The position numbers were made by a program, and so were the translations under genes. From NCBI RefSeq assembly GCF_900289175.1, contig NZ_LT985747.1, positions 1,237,850-1,301,849 on the forward strand: a stretch of 64,000 nt of DNA. Direction: 5' to 3'. Positions 44,456 through 52,703 of the stretch are shown one piece after another; positions within the stretch are counted from its first letter, which is position 1; each line of letters begins with the position of its first letter. The notes below the pieces were generated by a model. That model did no database searches. It saw only the letters and a list, made by a program, of their open reading frames with translations, and was not told the DNA's origin. Origin of the DNA: Paenibacillus faecalis. GTDB taxonomy: Bacteria; Bacillota; Bacilli; Paenibacillales; Paenibacillaceae.

Positions 44456-44480
44456 GCCCCTCCTAAGGAGGTTAATATAA

Positions 44481-44909
44481 ATGTCAAAGTTAAAAGATCG
44501 TTATATCTTCCCGGCTATATTCGAATATAACGAGGACGGCATCTCCGTAGAGTTCCCGGATATCCCTGGCGCACTAACTTGCGGCGATACAGACGAAGAA
44601 GCGCTGTATATGGCGAAGGATTGCCTTGCGCTACATCTCTACGGTATGGAAGAAGACGGCGAACCTATTCCGGAGCCTTCGCGTGCTGCCGATATCGAAA
44701 AAGATCCTAATCAGGCGGTCGTACTAATCGAGGTCTGGATGCCGCCCTTCCGCGATAAGGTGGCCGATCGTGCGGTTAAAAAGACGCTGACGATCCCGAA
44801 ATGGCTTGACGACCTGGCCGCAGAACACAAGGTTAATTATTCGCACGTATTGCAAGATGCGTTAAAGACGTATCTCGGAGTATCAGAACGCAAAAAAAAC
44901 CGCGCTTAA
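44481..44909 (+). CDS. hicB: HicB-family antitoxin
   Basis: 142 residues. The N-terminal partly degraded RNase H-like domain (FPAIFEYNEDGISVEFPDIP, then GDTDEEALYMAKD) binds and inhibits HicA; the C-terminal ribbon-helix-helix (KKTLTIPKWLDDLAAEHKVN) binds DNA for autoregulation. SD AAGGAGG is eight bases before the ATG. The toxin-first order and short gap fit type II HicAB operons. It ends in a Lys/Arg-rich tail (SERKKNRA). Both genes are intact though the surrounding element is decayed. Confidence 0.9.
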   Translation: MSKLKDRYIFPAIFEYNEDGISVEFPDIPGALTCGDTDEEALYMAKDCLALHLYGMEEDGEPIPEPSRAADIEKDPNQAVVLIEVWMPPFRDKVADRAVKKTLTIPKWLDDLAAEHKVNYSHVLQDALKTYLGVSERKKNRA

Positions 44910-44911
44910 GT

Positions 44912-44953
44912 AAAAACGCCCACTCACGGTATTATTCCGTAAGTGGACGTTTG
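44912..44953 (+). terminator. Hairpin after hicB
   Basis: AAACGcCCACTcaCGG / CCGtaAGTGGaCGTTT stem with small mismatches, then GGTTAG; the T-run is poor. A further AAAGACGCCT / AGGCGC hairpin lies at about 45030-45055. Confidence 0.5.
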
Positions 44954-44955
44954 GT

Positions 44956-45356
44956 TAGCTCAAAGTAAATGCGCATAAACTACCCTCATGACGTATAGCC
45001 AGCTAACGGCACAAAATGCACGGTCAAAAACGAAAAAGACGCCTTTTTAGGCGCTGAATATGGTAAATTTTTTTATAATAACGTGAAATAACGCAAGGAT
45101 GCGCGAATAGTAGTGAGGTGGTTCGAAATGAGTCGATTTATGAAGCCGCTAAGCTTCGATACCCACCTTTAAATGTATCGATTATAGCGCTTGGTTATGC
45201 GATTAAAAGACAGTTAGTGATGAGAGGTAGTTTATTACTTTTTCTCGTAAATCAGTTCGCCATTAGTTGATAGAGGATAAAGACGAATGATAACGCGTTG
45301 ATCTATCGCAGGACATACATTTCTTCGCGGCTGTCTTATCGGAATCTCTTATTTCC
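44956..45356. other. Non-coding stretch in the decayed element
   Basis: About 400 bases downstream of hicB with no convincing ORF; short open frames here lack SD sites and family features. It likely contains decayed phage DNA. Confidence 0.4.
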
Positions 45357-45506
45357 ATGTGGGAAGAAAATCCGGCCGGAGAGTACATCGAAATCGAACG
45401 CGGATTTGTCGATAGGTACGATCCGAATATTGTACGCATTCGAAACGCTAATACCGGTAATCGAACGTATTACTTATGCGATACGGCGATATTTCAGCAA
45501 ATATAG
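45357..45506 (+). CDS. Small phage-like hypothetical ORF, intact copy of a duplicated segment
   Basis: 49 residues (MWEENPAGEYIEIERGFVDR... ending YYLCDTAIFQQI). The block VRIRNANTGNRTYYLCDTAI looks like the tail of a small phage-type protein. No clear SD precedes the ATG, and it may be the C-terminal part of a longer lost gene. A diverged copy of its last 25 codons, with stops, lies at 46537-46612. Confidence 0.35.
   Translation: MWEENPAGEYIEIERGFVDRYDPNIVRIRNANTGNRTYYLCDTAIFQQI
45432..45506 (+). repeat. Diverged duplicate segment, copy 1
   Basis: About 75 bases beginning GTACGCATTCGAAACGCTAA. It matches 46537-46612 at most positions in the first 20 bases and less well after; both end in GATATTTCAG/GATGTTTCAA-type sequence and ATATAG. 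Confidence 0.6.
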
Positions 45507-45696
45507 ACGAAGAAATACTGCTAACCTGTTAATGGGCGCGGCCCTTTTATTTAGATTATACTGCCTGGCGTCTTCTGACCCGAAACGATCGGCGTTTTTC
45601 ATTTGCACCTACCGTAAACTGCATTACCGCAACGATAAGAATCAACAAGCGCACAGCTGAAGGCACCATTACATCGTAGAATTGAGGCGTAAGAAT

Positions 45697-46440
45697 ATGA
45701 GACACCAACATAAACGTAGACAGAAACGAGCAACTGCGGCCATTTTGGCGGCGTTCCTATTCGTAGGGGCGACAGGCTGCGGAGATCAGGAACTTGGAAA
45801 TACCGAAAGTGATGCCAGTTACGAAGAAAAGGAGGAAATTTCCACGACAGATAGTCGAAAACCGGGTGAGGTTTATATTGAGTTACTAGAGAAATACGAA
45901 TCTAAGGAACTAACTTATAATACTTTTCTTAATGACTACGATGAATATTCGGAACAAGCTATTCCTCGTGATGATTTTAAAGGGATGCTAAGGGAGGCGC
46001 TCGCGGATAACGTGGTGGATTTAGATGAAAGCGAAGTGCTCACCGATATTGTAGAGGTTATAGGCGATTATGATGAGTACGCGAGCAAAACTAAAGAGGC
46101 TTACAACGAGTATGTCTTAAAACGCGGCCCGCAGCCGGAGAAAATTGATTCGGTGGGAGAACCTGCGAAAGCCGATCGCATAGACTTCGATACTGAAGGC
46201 CATCTAGCGGCAGCTAAGAAATACTATGAAAATTTTGCGATCTCAGAACAAGAATGGCTGAATAAGGTCGCAGCAGAGTCCATGAATGAACTCAAGAACT
46301 TAGTGAACGGTTTGAGCGATAGCGAATGGAAAGCGCTGCAACCGAGCTACGAAAGCATATCCAAAGACTTTTACGATGCGCCGAACGCCATGCTATCGCT
46401 GTTCGCGAATGAGGTCGATGCCTATCGGGCAACACACTGA
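45697..46440 (+). CDS. Putative lipoprotein in decayed prophage
   Basis: 247 residues from ATG 45697. A basic N terminus (RHQHKRRQKR) and a hydrophobic stretch end in a lipobox ATGC (Cys30), so it should be exported and lipidated at the membrane surface. The mature part is very acidic and helical, with SYEEKEEISTTDSRKPGEV and repeated Glu/Asp/Asn-rich stretches, and no known domain. A GAGG motif lies nine bases before the ATG; a TTG five codons earlier is unlikely. It is intact amid decayed DNA and may be a cargo gene. Confidence 0.65.
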   Translation: MRHQHKRRQKRATAAILAAFLFVGATGCGDQELGNTESDASYEEKEEISTTDSRKPGEVYIELLEKYESKELTYNTFLNDYDEYSEQAIPRDDFKGMLREALADNVVDLDESEVLTDIVEVIGDYDEYASKTKEAYNEYVLKRGPQPEKIDSVGEPAKADRIDFDTEGHLAAAKKYYENFAISEQEWLNKVAAESMNELKNLVNGLSDSEWKALQPSYESISKDFYDAPNAMLSLFANEVDAYRATH

Positions 46441-46741
46441 AGCGGTTTAACACATCGAGGCATCAAAAGGCGATGTCAACCAGGCGAATTTACGGCCTAA
46501 CGTAGAGTCCAACGCGAGCGCTACACACCGGATTACGTGCGCATTCGAAACGCTAAAGACCAGTAACCTAACGCATTATTCTCGTAATACAGCGATGTTT
46601 CAACGGATATAGAATGAACAAAAAACGCCTAGCTGTCACAAAACATCAGCGGCAAATTAGGTGTTTTCTATTAGGTGGAGGGTTAGGCAGGTAGGGTACG
46701 AGAAAAAAACGATAATACTACGCTAAATTTACGGATCAAAG
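46441..46741. other. Non-coding stretch with degenerate copies
   Basis: About 300 bases after the lipoprotein gene, containing the second duplicate copy (46537-46612) and an AAAACGCCT / AGGTGTTTT hairpin near 46622-46667; no intact ORF. Confidence 0.4.
46537..46612 (+). repeat. Diverged duplicate segment, copy 2 (decayed)
   Basis: Starts GTGCGCATTCGAAACGCTAA and parallels copy 1 at 45432, but stop codons interrupt the matching frame. Confidence 0.6.
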
Positions 46742-46789
46742 AAGCGCAGTAACTAACGACTAATTCTCGCTAGTTACTGCGCTTTTTAA
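46742..46789 (+). terminator. Intrinsic terminator inside the element
   Basis: AAGCGCAGTAACTA / TAGTTACTGCGCTT 14-bp perfect stem, followed by TTTAATT. Confidence 0.8.
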
Positions 46790-46844
46790 TTCAATACAAC
46801 GAGACCTATAAATGCGGCCAAAGTCGTCCCTTCACGGAGTCAAT

Positions 46845-48095
46845 TTATTTTTGGGCAGGAAACGCTTTTTCAACTAACTTGATCAGTGGACTTGCTTTGA
46901 CGTGATCCGTTCTTAAGTCCTCGTCAGCTAAAGCAACGTACCGCTTCGTCATAGTAATATCCACGTAGCCTAACGTTTTTTTGTAAACTGAACGCCGAAG
47001 CGCCATTACGAATAAATTCAAGCGCAAAAGCATGGCGTAAAGCATATGGCGTTATATGTACACCTACTTTTTTGCTATGTCGCTCAAGTCTATCCCCCAT
47101 GTATGTCTGTTTAAATGGTTTCCGGACTCCGTACTAAAAACCTGCACCTTATTCACCCATGAGCGCGGGCGCATTCTTACGAAGTGCTTCAGCGCATCTA
47201 CGGTAACCGGGGATATATTAAGCGTTCGGGAAACGCGAGTCTTTGCCACTTTATCTGGCACCCGTATCCATCCGGATATTAGATTAAAATCGTTGGGCTG
47301 TAGCGCAAGAACTTCCGAAGGCCTTATACCTGTATCCAGCGTAAGAAGTATGAGAGCGTAGTCACGCATACCAGCACGATTTTCTTCGATAAGCTGTAGC
47401 AGCAACTTTGTAACCTCCGCAGAAATCGGAAACATTTGCGGTTTCCGATTTATATTCTGCCCTCCACTTAGTGATATGAATCTCGTTTGAAAGTCAATAT
47501 CCCCCGTTCGCAATCCTAACATTTCTGAAATTCGACAACCAGAATCCAACATCAAACATATCGCTACATAATCCCTAAAACCAACGAAATCACGACGGTT
47601 GGGTTGCGCTAATATCGCAATTACTTCTTCATCCGTAAGGCAGTTTGTCAAATCGATATCCTGGCGCAGTAACTTCAATTTGGAGGTCGGATTGATCTCG
47701 ATTAATTCATCGCGCTCAAGTTGGTTAAATATAGCTTTTAGCGTACGCAACCGAATATTGATCGTAGTATCGGATAGTCCAACTCGTTTGATTTTCAATT
47801 GATATATATTTATGCCCCTCATAACGAACCTTATCGTACTTCATATACGATATGTGGTCACGAAAATTACTGATCGTCAGTTGACCAACGTATTCGATAT
47901 CGGATGAAATTCGCGAACCCAATCAACGAAATAACCGAAATGCTTCTTATAATCCGCTAAAGTCCTTTCGCGTAGACCCTCCGTTCTCTTTGTAACGATA
48001 ACTAAATCGATCGCCTGGTCAAACGTCAGTTCTGGATACTGTTTCATAGTTCTTGCGCCTACTGGAACGCGTCGTTCACGCTTTTTTAATGACAT
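46845..48095 (-). pseudogene. Tyrosine recombinase/integrase, multiply frameshifted
   Basis: The N-terminal part (47877-48095) has a core-binding domain start (LTFDQAIDLVIVTKR). A lost G near 47908 moves it to another frame (DIEYVGQLTISNFRDHISYM), then another indel near 47790 leads into 47064-47822, which holds two R-box-like blocks, LDSGCRISEML and LDTGIRPSEVL. An extra G in the run near 47095 shifts into YALRHAFALE, then near 47015 and 46980 indels lead to KKTLGYVDITMTKRY with the catalytic Tyr. At least five indels mean it is not functional. It lies at the right end of the element and is the likely source of its integration. Confidence 0.85.
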
Positions 48096-48154
48096 ACAAA
48101 AAGACCTCCATAGGTTTGATAGTACGTGACTATCACGCTATAGAGGCCGTCATC

Positions 48155-48213
48155 CACAACCCAGAAACAGCGTTTTTAGGGTTGTTAATGTTCATCGTGC
48201 GGGGTTGTTAATG
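48155..48213. repeat. GGGTTGTTAATG direct repeats near the integrase start
   Basis: GGGTTGTTAATG occurs at 48179-48190 and 48202-48213 (23-base period), and CACAACCC, the inverse of GGGTTGTG, at 48155-48162. They lie 60-120 bases upstream of the broken integrase gene, a common place for recombinase arm or attachment sites. Confidence 0.4.
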
Positions 48214-48320
48214 CTTCATTTTCCCGGAAACAGTTCGTAACCCCGAACGCGTACTCCCGTGTCGCTAGCGCTTCGGCTTCCGTTCAGATCAACGGGCGAA
48301 AAACCGCGTCACTACGGCGA

Positions 48321-48680
48321 TTAGCAAGGCTCCGCATTTGGCTTGCCTGCATCGTTTTTCGTACGGAAGGAGCTTCCGCAGCCACAGGTTACCGTAGCGT
48401 TTGGATTATGAATGGTGAACCCGCCTGTCATGCCGGATTCCTCAAAATCAATCTCGAGACCATTCAAATACTTCATGCTATCCTTATCAACTACAACCTT
48501 CATATCGGCAACGTCCATATATACATCATCTTCCGTTTCGTCGTCGTCAAATCCCATAGCGTAGGAAAAACCGCTGCACCCGCCGGACGTGACGCCTAAA
48601 CGAAGGAACATATTCGGTGTTTCCTGCTCTGCAAGCATTTCTTTCAAACGTTCTGCTGCAGCATCACTGATTGTTATCAT
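48321..48680 (-). CDS. erpA: A-type iron-sulfur cluster carrier/insertion protein
   Basis: 119 residues. The three conserved cysteines are Cys35 (GGCSGF) and Cys99 and Cys101 (TCGCGSS). A-type carriers deliver [4Fe-4S] or [2Fe-2S] clusters to target proteins; it corresponds to YutM of Bacillus subtilis, also near yutI and yutJ. The protein ends normally (GKPNAEPC), so the neighbouring element did not truncate it. SD GGAGGGGTG is eight bases before the ATG. It is transcribed toward the prophage remnant. Confidence 0.93.
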   Translation of the reverse strand: MITISDAAAERLKEMLAEQETPNMFLRLGVTSGGCSGFSYAMGFDDDETEDDVYMDVADMKVVVDKDSMKYLNGLEIDFEESGMTGGFTIHNPNATVTCGCGSSFRTKNDAGKPNAEPC

Positions 48681-49053
48681 AGGTCACCCCTCCTTTTCGT
48701 TCACTTTTTAGTATACTCCACAACAAAGTAACGCTCAAGCGGCTGATTTACTCGACAAAATCTTTTATAGTCTTCCCTTTTCCTCCATATGTATTGCTAC
48801 CCTGAGAGGTCAGGTTTATAATAAGGAAGGAACTGAAGAGGCCAAGTGTTGGATTTCTGTCACATCCGGCAGCCTGTGCTGCCTATTTAATGTGTCCGTG
48901 TTCATAGTTGTATATTTTTTCACAAAATTTTTTAATTATAACTACTTGCCTCTATGTATATCAATCCGTTAGCGAAATATTCATTAAGACGGACAATTTC
49001 TGCATTTTTGTATCCATATACCGGTACTTAAATGCATGATAAGGAGGAACTAT
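48681..49053. other. Intergenic region between erpA and mqnE-like gene
   Basis: About 370 AT-rich bases between divergent genes. One perfect hairpin, GGCAGC / GCTGCC, lies at 48868-48883 without a T-run. No ORF or confident promoter boxes. Confidence 0.4.
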
Positions 49054-50160
49054 ATGTCCACATTTGTAAGCCCTTTAATGGACAAAAGGATGGCCGAAAT
49101 CGTTGAGAAAGTCCAAAACGGAGTTCGCTTGGACCTTGAAGACGGTATCTATTTGTATCAAACTGATGACCTTCTGACCCTGGGGCAGCTTGCGAACGAG
49201 GCAAATCTGCGTAAAAACGGGAAAAAGGTTTATTTTATCGAGAACATGAGCTTGTATTTCACCAATGTGTGTGAATCCCGCTGTGCTTTTTGCAACTTTC
49301 GTAAAGACGAGGGAGAAGAAGGCTCTTATACTCTTTCCGGTCCGGAAATGATTCAATATGTAGAAGAACACTTTCATCCGGGTATTCGGGAATTTCATAT
49401 CGTTGGTGGTCATAACAACCATGTGCCGTTTCAATACTATGTGGATTCGTTAAAAGCTCTGAATGAACGCTTTCCGGATGTGACACTGAAGGCGTATACG
49501 GCAGCGGAAATTGAATTCTTCACTCGGATCAGCGGCCTTAGCATTAAGGAAGTGCTCCAAGAACTGCAAAAAGCAGGGCTGAAATCGCTAACCGGGGGCG
49601 GTGCTGAAATACTATCAGATCAATACCGTCAGAAAATGAAAGTCGACAAAGCCAATGTAGAGCAATATCTTGAGGTCCATCGTGTTGCACATCAGCTTGG
49701 TATGAAGACACATACTACGATGCTATACGGATCGATTGAAAGTCACGAAGATCGTATTCGTCACATGATGCAAATTCGGGAGCTGCAAGATGAAACGAAC
49801 GGATTTATGGTGTTTATTCCGCTCTCCATGCAACCAAGGAATAAAAATGCAGGCATCATGCGACGCAATTCGGCTTATGAGGACCTGAAGACCATTGCAA
49901 TCAGCCGTCTCATGCTGGATAACATCGACCACGTTAAAGCTTATTTCATCAATATTGGTTCTCAGTTAACACAGGTCGCTCTCAGCTTCGGAGCATCCGA
50001 TGTGCATGGTACGATCCTGAAAGAACGAATAAGCCATGCTGCTGGCGCATTAACACCTGAAGGTCTGACCCGAAAAGAGCTGGTTTGGCTGATTAAAGGA
50101 GCTGGCCGGATTCCGGTAGAGCGCGATACATTCTATAACGAAATTAAAGTGTACGAATAA
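49054..50160 (+). CDS. mqnE: Radical SAM enzyme, aminofutalosine synthase-like (MqnE)
   Basis: 368 residues from ATG 49054, which has AAGGAGG six bases upstream; the in-frame ATG at 49036 precedes the SD. The [4Fe-4S] cluster motif is CESRCAFC (Cys73, Cys77, Cys80), followed by GGHNNHVPFQYYVD and LKSLTGGGAEI, blocks shared by MqnE/CofH-type enzymes. MqnE joins dehydrochorismate-derived enolpyruvate to adenosine in the futalosine route to menaquinone. No other mqn gene is in the window. The organism may carry the rest elsewhere, or the enzyme may have another role. Confidence 0.78.
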   Translation: MSTFVSPLMDKRMAEIVEKVQNGVRLDLEDGIYLYQTDDLLTLGQLANEANLRKNGKKVYFIENMSLYFTNVCESRCAFCNFRKDEGEEGSYTLSGPEMIQYVEEHFHPGIREFHIVGGHNNHVPFQYYVDSLKALNERFPDVTLKAYTAAEIEFFTRISGLSIKEVLQELQKAGLKSLTGGGAEILSDQYRQKMKVDKANVEQYLEVHRVAHQLGMKTHTTMLYGSIESHEDRIRHMMQIRELQDETNGFMVFIPLSMQPRNKNAGIMRRNSAYEDLKTIAISRLMLDNIDHVKAYFINIGSQLTQVALSFGASDVHGTILKERISHAAGALTPEGLTRKELVWLIKGAGRIPVERDTFYNEIKVYE

Positions 50161-50240
50161 TAAAGTTCCAAAATACGGATATCAGGTTAAAGAGATAATA
50201 TAGAGCTCTGTTTTCTTATCTCTTAGAAAGGAAGACATAC

Positions 50241-51299
50241 ATGAAAAAGCTCGTTATTCTCGGGGGAGGCTACGGTGGTGTTGCCTTAATTCAGGAATTG
50301 TTCAGCAGTTATCTTCCTCCCGATCTGGAAGTAGTGCTCATTGACCGCATGCCTTATCAAGGTCTTAAAACAGAATACTATGCAGTGGCTGCAGGTACTG
50401 TTGCTGATACGGAGGTGCGGATAAAGTTTCCAAACCATGACAAATTGAGCATTCATTACGGAGAAGTTGCTTCAGTCGATCTTGAATCCAAGTTAGTTCA
50501 TTTATTAAATGATGATCCTGTGGAATATGATGAGCTGGCTATAGCCCTTGGCTGCACAGACCGATATCACGGTGTACCAGGAGCCGAGGAATTCACTTGC
50601 AGCCTGCAATCTTTTTCCGGGGCTCGTGAAACTTACTTAAAGTTAAATAATCTTAAACCGTACAGCCAGGTTCATATTATCGGCGGAGGGTTAAGCGGGA
50701 TTGAGCTAGCCGCAGACTTGCGGGAAAGCCGCCCTGACCTTAACATAGCTATTCTTGACCGTGGAGTTCGTGTACTCTCATCCTTTCCTAATCGATTGTC
50801 TGCCTACGTGCAGCGCTGGTTCTCAGAACATAACGTGGAAATTCATAGTGGTGTTTCTGTATCGAGAGTGGAAAAAGATGCGGTATACAATATGGATCAA
50901 CCTATACCTACTGATATAACCGTTTGGACTGCTGGCATTCAACCTGTTTCAGTCGTACAAAATTTGGATTTGCCTAAAGATCGCAGTGGCCGAATTTTGC
51001 TGAATGAACTGTATCAAATACCTTCCTATCCGGAAGTGTATGTGATCGGCGACTGCGCTAGCCTGCCGTTTGTGCCAAGTGCACAAGCTGCAGGTGCTCA
51101 GGCAGAACAGATTGGATGTGCCATGAAAGCTTTATGGAGAGGTGACACGCCGAAGGTACACCCGCTTAAGCTGAAGGGAACTCTCGGTTCTCTTGGCAAA
51201 AGAGCAGGCTTTGGCTTGATGGGCAACACCTCCGTCATTGGACGTGTGCCTAGACTGCTAAAAAGTGGTGTGCTTTGGAAGTCGAAACGAAGCTTTTAA
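50241..51299 (+). CDS. yutJ: Type II NADH dehydrogenase-like flavoprotein (YutJ-like)
   Basis: 352 residues with FAD motif GGGYGGVALIQ at residues 7-17 and NADH motif IGGGLSGIELAADL near residue 150; TVWTAGI and VIGDCASLPF follow. It is about 45 residues shorter than the NDH-2 at 35582 and has a different C terminus, matching YutJ. In Bacillus subtilis yutJ sits next to yutI, as here. It probably oxidises NADH and donates to quinone or to another acceptor; the role is not established. AAAGGAAG lies upstream of the ATG. Confidence 0.85.
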   Translation: MKKLVILGGGYGGVALIQELFSSYLPPDLEVVLIDRMPYQGLKTEYYAVAAGTVADTEVRIKFPNHDKLSIHYGEVASVDLESKLVHLLNDDPVEYDELAIALGCTDRYHGVPGAEEFTCSLQSFSGARETYLKLNNLKPYSQVHIIGGGLSGIELAADLRESRPDLNIAILDRGVRVLSSFPNRLSAYVQRWFSEHNVEIHSGVSVSRVEKDAVYNMDQPIPTDITVWTAGIQPVSVVQNLDLPKDRSGRILLNELYQIPSYPEVYVIGDCASLPFVPSAQAAGAQAEQIGCAMKALWRGDTPKVHPLKLKGTLGSLGKRAGFGLMGNTSVIGRVPRLLKSGVLWKSKRSF

Positions 51300-51440
51300 T
51301 CATTTTTGTTTGTATTTTAACTAAAAACATGGATTCTTGATTTGATTCAAATTTTTTCGAGCATAATAATAATCAACCTGTCTTTAGATTGGCATTTTAA
51401 ATTTTATGTACTATAATATTGTGGAAAGGAGTTGAACAAG

Positions 51441-51686
51441 ATGAGCGAAAACGCACAAAGCACAGTGTATGATGAAGTGGCTGAAGTGCTCGATAAGCTT
51501 CGTCCGTTCCTGCAGCGCGACGGCGGTGACGTGGAGTTGGTCGACGTTGAAGACGGCATTGTAAAATTGAAACTTGTAGGTGCCTGCGGCAGCTGCCCAA
51601 GCTCCACAATAACCTTGAAGGCCGGTATTGAACGCGCCTTGGTTGAAGAAGTTGATGGCATCCAAGAAGTAGTACAAGTATTTTAA
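51441..51686 (+). CDS. yutI: NifU-like iron-sulfur scaffold (YutI)
   Basis: 81 residues from ATG 51441 (AAAGGAG nine bases upstream; a TTG three codons earlier is too close to the SD). The CxxC at Cys49-Cys52 in [10 protein letters not shown] binds a [4Fe-4S] cluster. NifU C-terminal-domain proteins carry clusters to target enzymes. It follows yutJ by about 140 bases and ends at two hairpins. With erpA it forms a local iron-sulfur assembly group. Confidence 0.92.
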   Translation: MSENAQSTVYDEVAEVLDKLRPFLQRDGGDVELVDVEDGIVKLKLVGACGSCPSSTITLKAGIERALVEEVDGIQEVVQVF

Positions 51687-51705
51687 TATAACTCTAAGCG
51701 TAAGA

Positions 51706-51748
51706 AGAAACGCCTTTATCGTCCTTTTTAAGGGCTAAGGCGTTTTTT
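51706..51748 (+). terminator. Terminator of yutI
   Basis: GAAACGCCTT / AAGGCGTTTTTT stem with CCTTTTTAAGG inner pairing and six T. Confidence 0.85.
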
Positions 51749-51769
51749 CGCGAGATACGTAAGAGATCA

Positions 51770-51803
51770 TAAAAGTCTTGGCTTCAGTAGCCAAGACTTT
51801 TTT
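51770..51803 (-). terminator. Second, bidirectional terminator before the SDR gene
   Basis: AAAAGTCTTGGCT / AGCCAAGACTTTT 13-bp stem, TCAGT loop; T-runs on both strands. Confidence 0.75.
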
Positions 51804-51833
51804 TATTTTAAAAATTATATAAATTCCGTTAAC

Positions 51834-52607
51834 TTACTCAGGTTTGATTCGCGGCCTGATCGGGTCCAGCCCGCCGGATATATCCATTATATTACCGGTA
51901 ATGAAATCCGATTTCTCCAAACAAAAATACTCGATGACCCGGGCAATATCCTCCCCGCTTCCTGAGCGCCCCCGAGGAGTAAGACCATCTGTTACCCCCG
52001 ATACTTCGTCAATGGTCTTCTCTTTGTTCGTTCCCCGAATATCGCCGGGACAGACCATATTTACCGTAATACCGTAAGGAGCCTCTTCCACAGCCAATGT
52101 TTTCGTAAAAGAAACAAGCCCCACTTTCGCAGCTGCATACACCGAACGATGCGGCCATGATCTCGCTTCTCCTGCATGACCAAATCCAAAATGGATGATG
52201 CGCCCCCATTTCTTCTCTCTCATGGAAGGAAGCACGCGGTGATCCAGCAGCATAACACCTGTCAGATTCCCATTGATCAAATGTACGATTTCATCACGGG
52301 TATACTGCGAGAACAGCCGTCGTTCCCTAATAAAAGGCCCGGCATTATTCACCAAAATATCAACTGTCCCAAGGTTCTTCTCGGTCTCTTCCACAAGACT
52401 GTACAATTCCTCTTCCACAGCAATATCTGCTTGCACTGCAATCGCACGAACACCCATTGCTTCAATTTCTTTTTGAAGTGCATACGCCTGGTCTTTGCTG
52501 TTGACAAAATTCAGCGCAATATTGCAGCCCTTCCGGGCTAGCGTCAATGCCGTCATTTTGCCTAATCCGGTCGCACTGCCGGTAATCAAAGCCACTTTCC
52601 CCTTCAA
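51834..52607 (-). CDS. Short-chain dehydrogenase-like protein with altered catalytic serine
   Basis: 257 residues from a TTG start at 52607 (GGAGGAGGG six bases upstream). The longer ATG form from 52628 contains that SD within its coding start (CGGGK), which is unlikely. Rossmann motif TGSATGLG is near residue 9, NNAGP near 90, and YAAAK near 158. At the place of the usual catalytic Ser the segment reads HFGFGHAGEARSW, with no Ser at the standard spacing. It is the last minus gene after the PKS operon, 96 bases downstream of the flavoprotein, and may work in the same pathway. Confidence 0.75.
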   Translation of the reverse strand: MKGKVALITGSATGLGKMTALTLARKGCNIALNFVNSKDQAYALQKEIEAMGVRAIAVQADIAVEEELYSLVEETEKNLGTVDILVNNAGPFIRERRLFSQYTRDEIVHLINGNLTGVMLLDHRVLPSMREKKWGRIIHFGFGHAGEARSWPHRSVYAAAKVGLVSFTKTLAVEEAPYGITVNMVCPGDIRGTNKEKTIDEVSGVTDGLTPRGRSGSGEDIARVIEYFCLEKSDFITGNIMDISGGLDPIRPRIKPE

Positions 52608-52703
52608 GGCCTTCCCTCCTCCGCACATGTTCGCCTTCTATTAAGTATAAAAGATTTACTCCATCCCCACAACTTGGACCCTTTTCCATCAAGAAGAACA
52701 GTG

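Larger units (their letters stand above)
43440..48220. mobile_element. Decayed prophage or integrative element carrying hicAB
   Basis: Between the calcium ATPase terminator and erpA lie, in order, a frameshifted phage minor-capsid-like gene (-), hicA-hicB (+), a lipoprotein gene (+), a duplicated decayed segment and a frameshifted tyrosine integrase (-). Base use differs from neighbours, with many GCG, CGC and CGA codons. Large stretches have no intact ORF. Ends are estimates; no clear attachment-site pair was found. Confidence 0.7.

Noticed and set aside
45298..45660. Plus-strand open frame of 120 codons in the decayed element
   Set aside because: Composition is unlike a protein, there is no SD, and it overlaps the better 49-codon frame.
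47056..47361. Plus-strand frame of 101 codons in the integrase region
   Set aside because: Antisense to the integrase remnant, whose motifs are clear on the minus strand.
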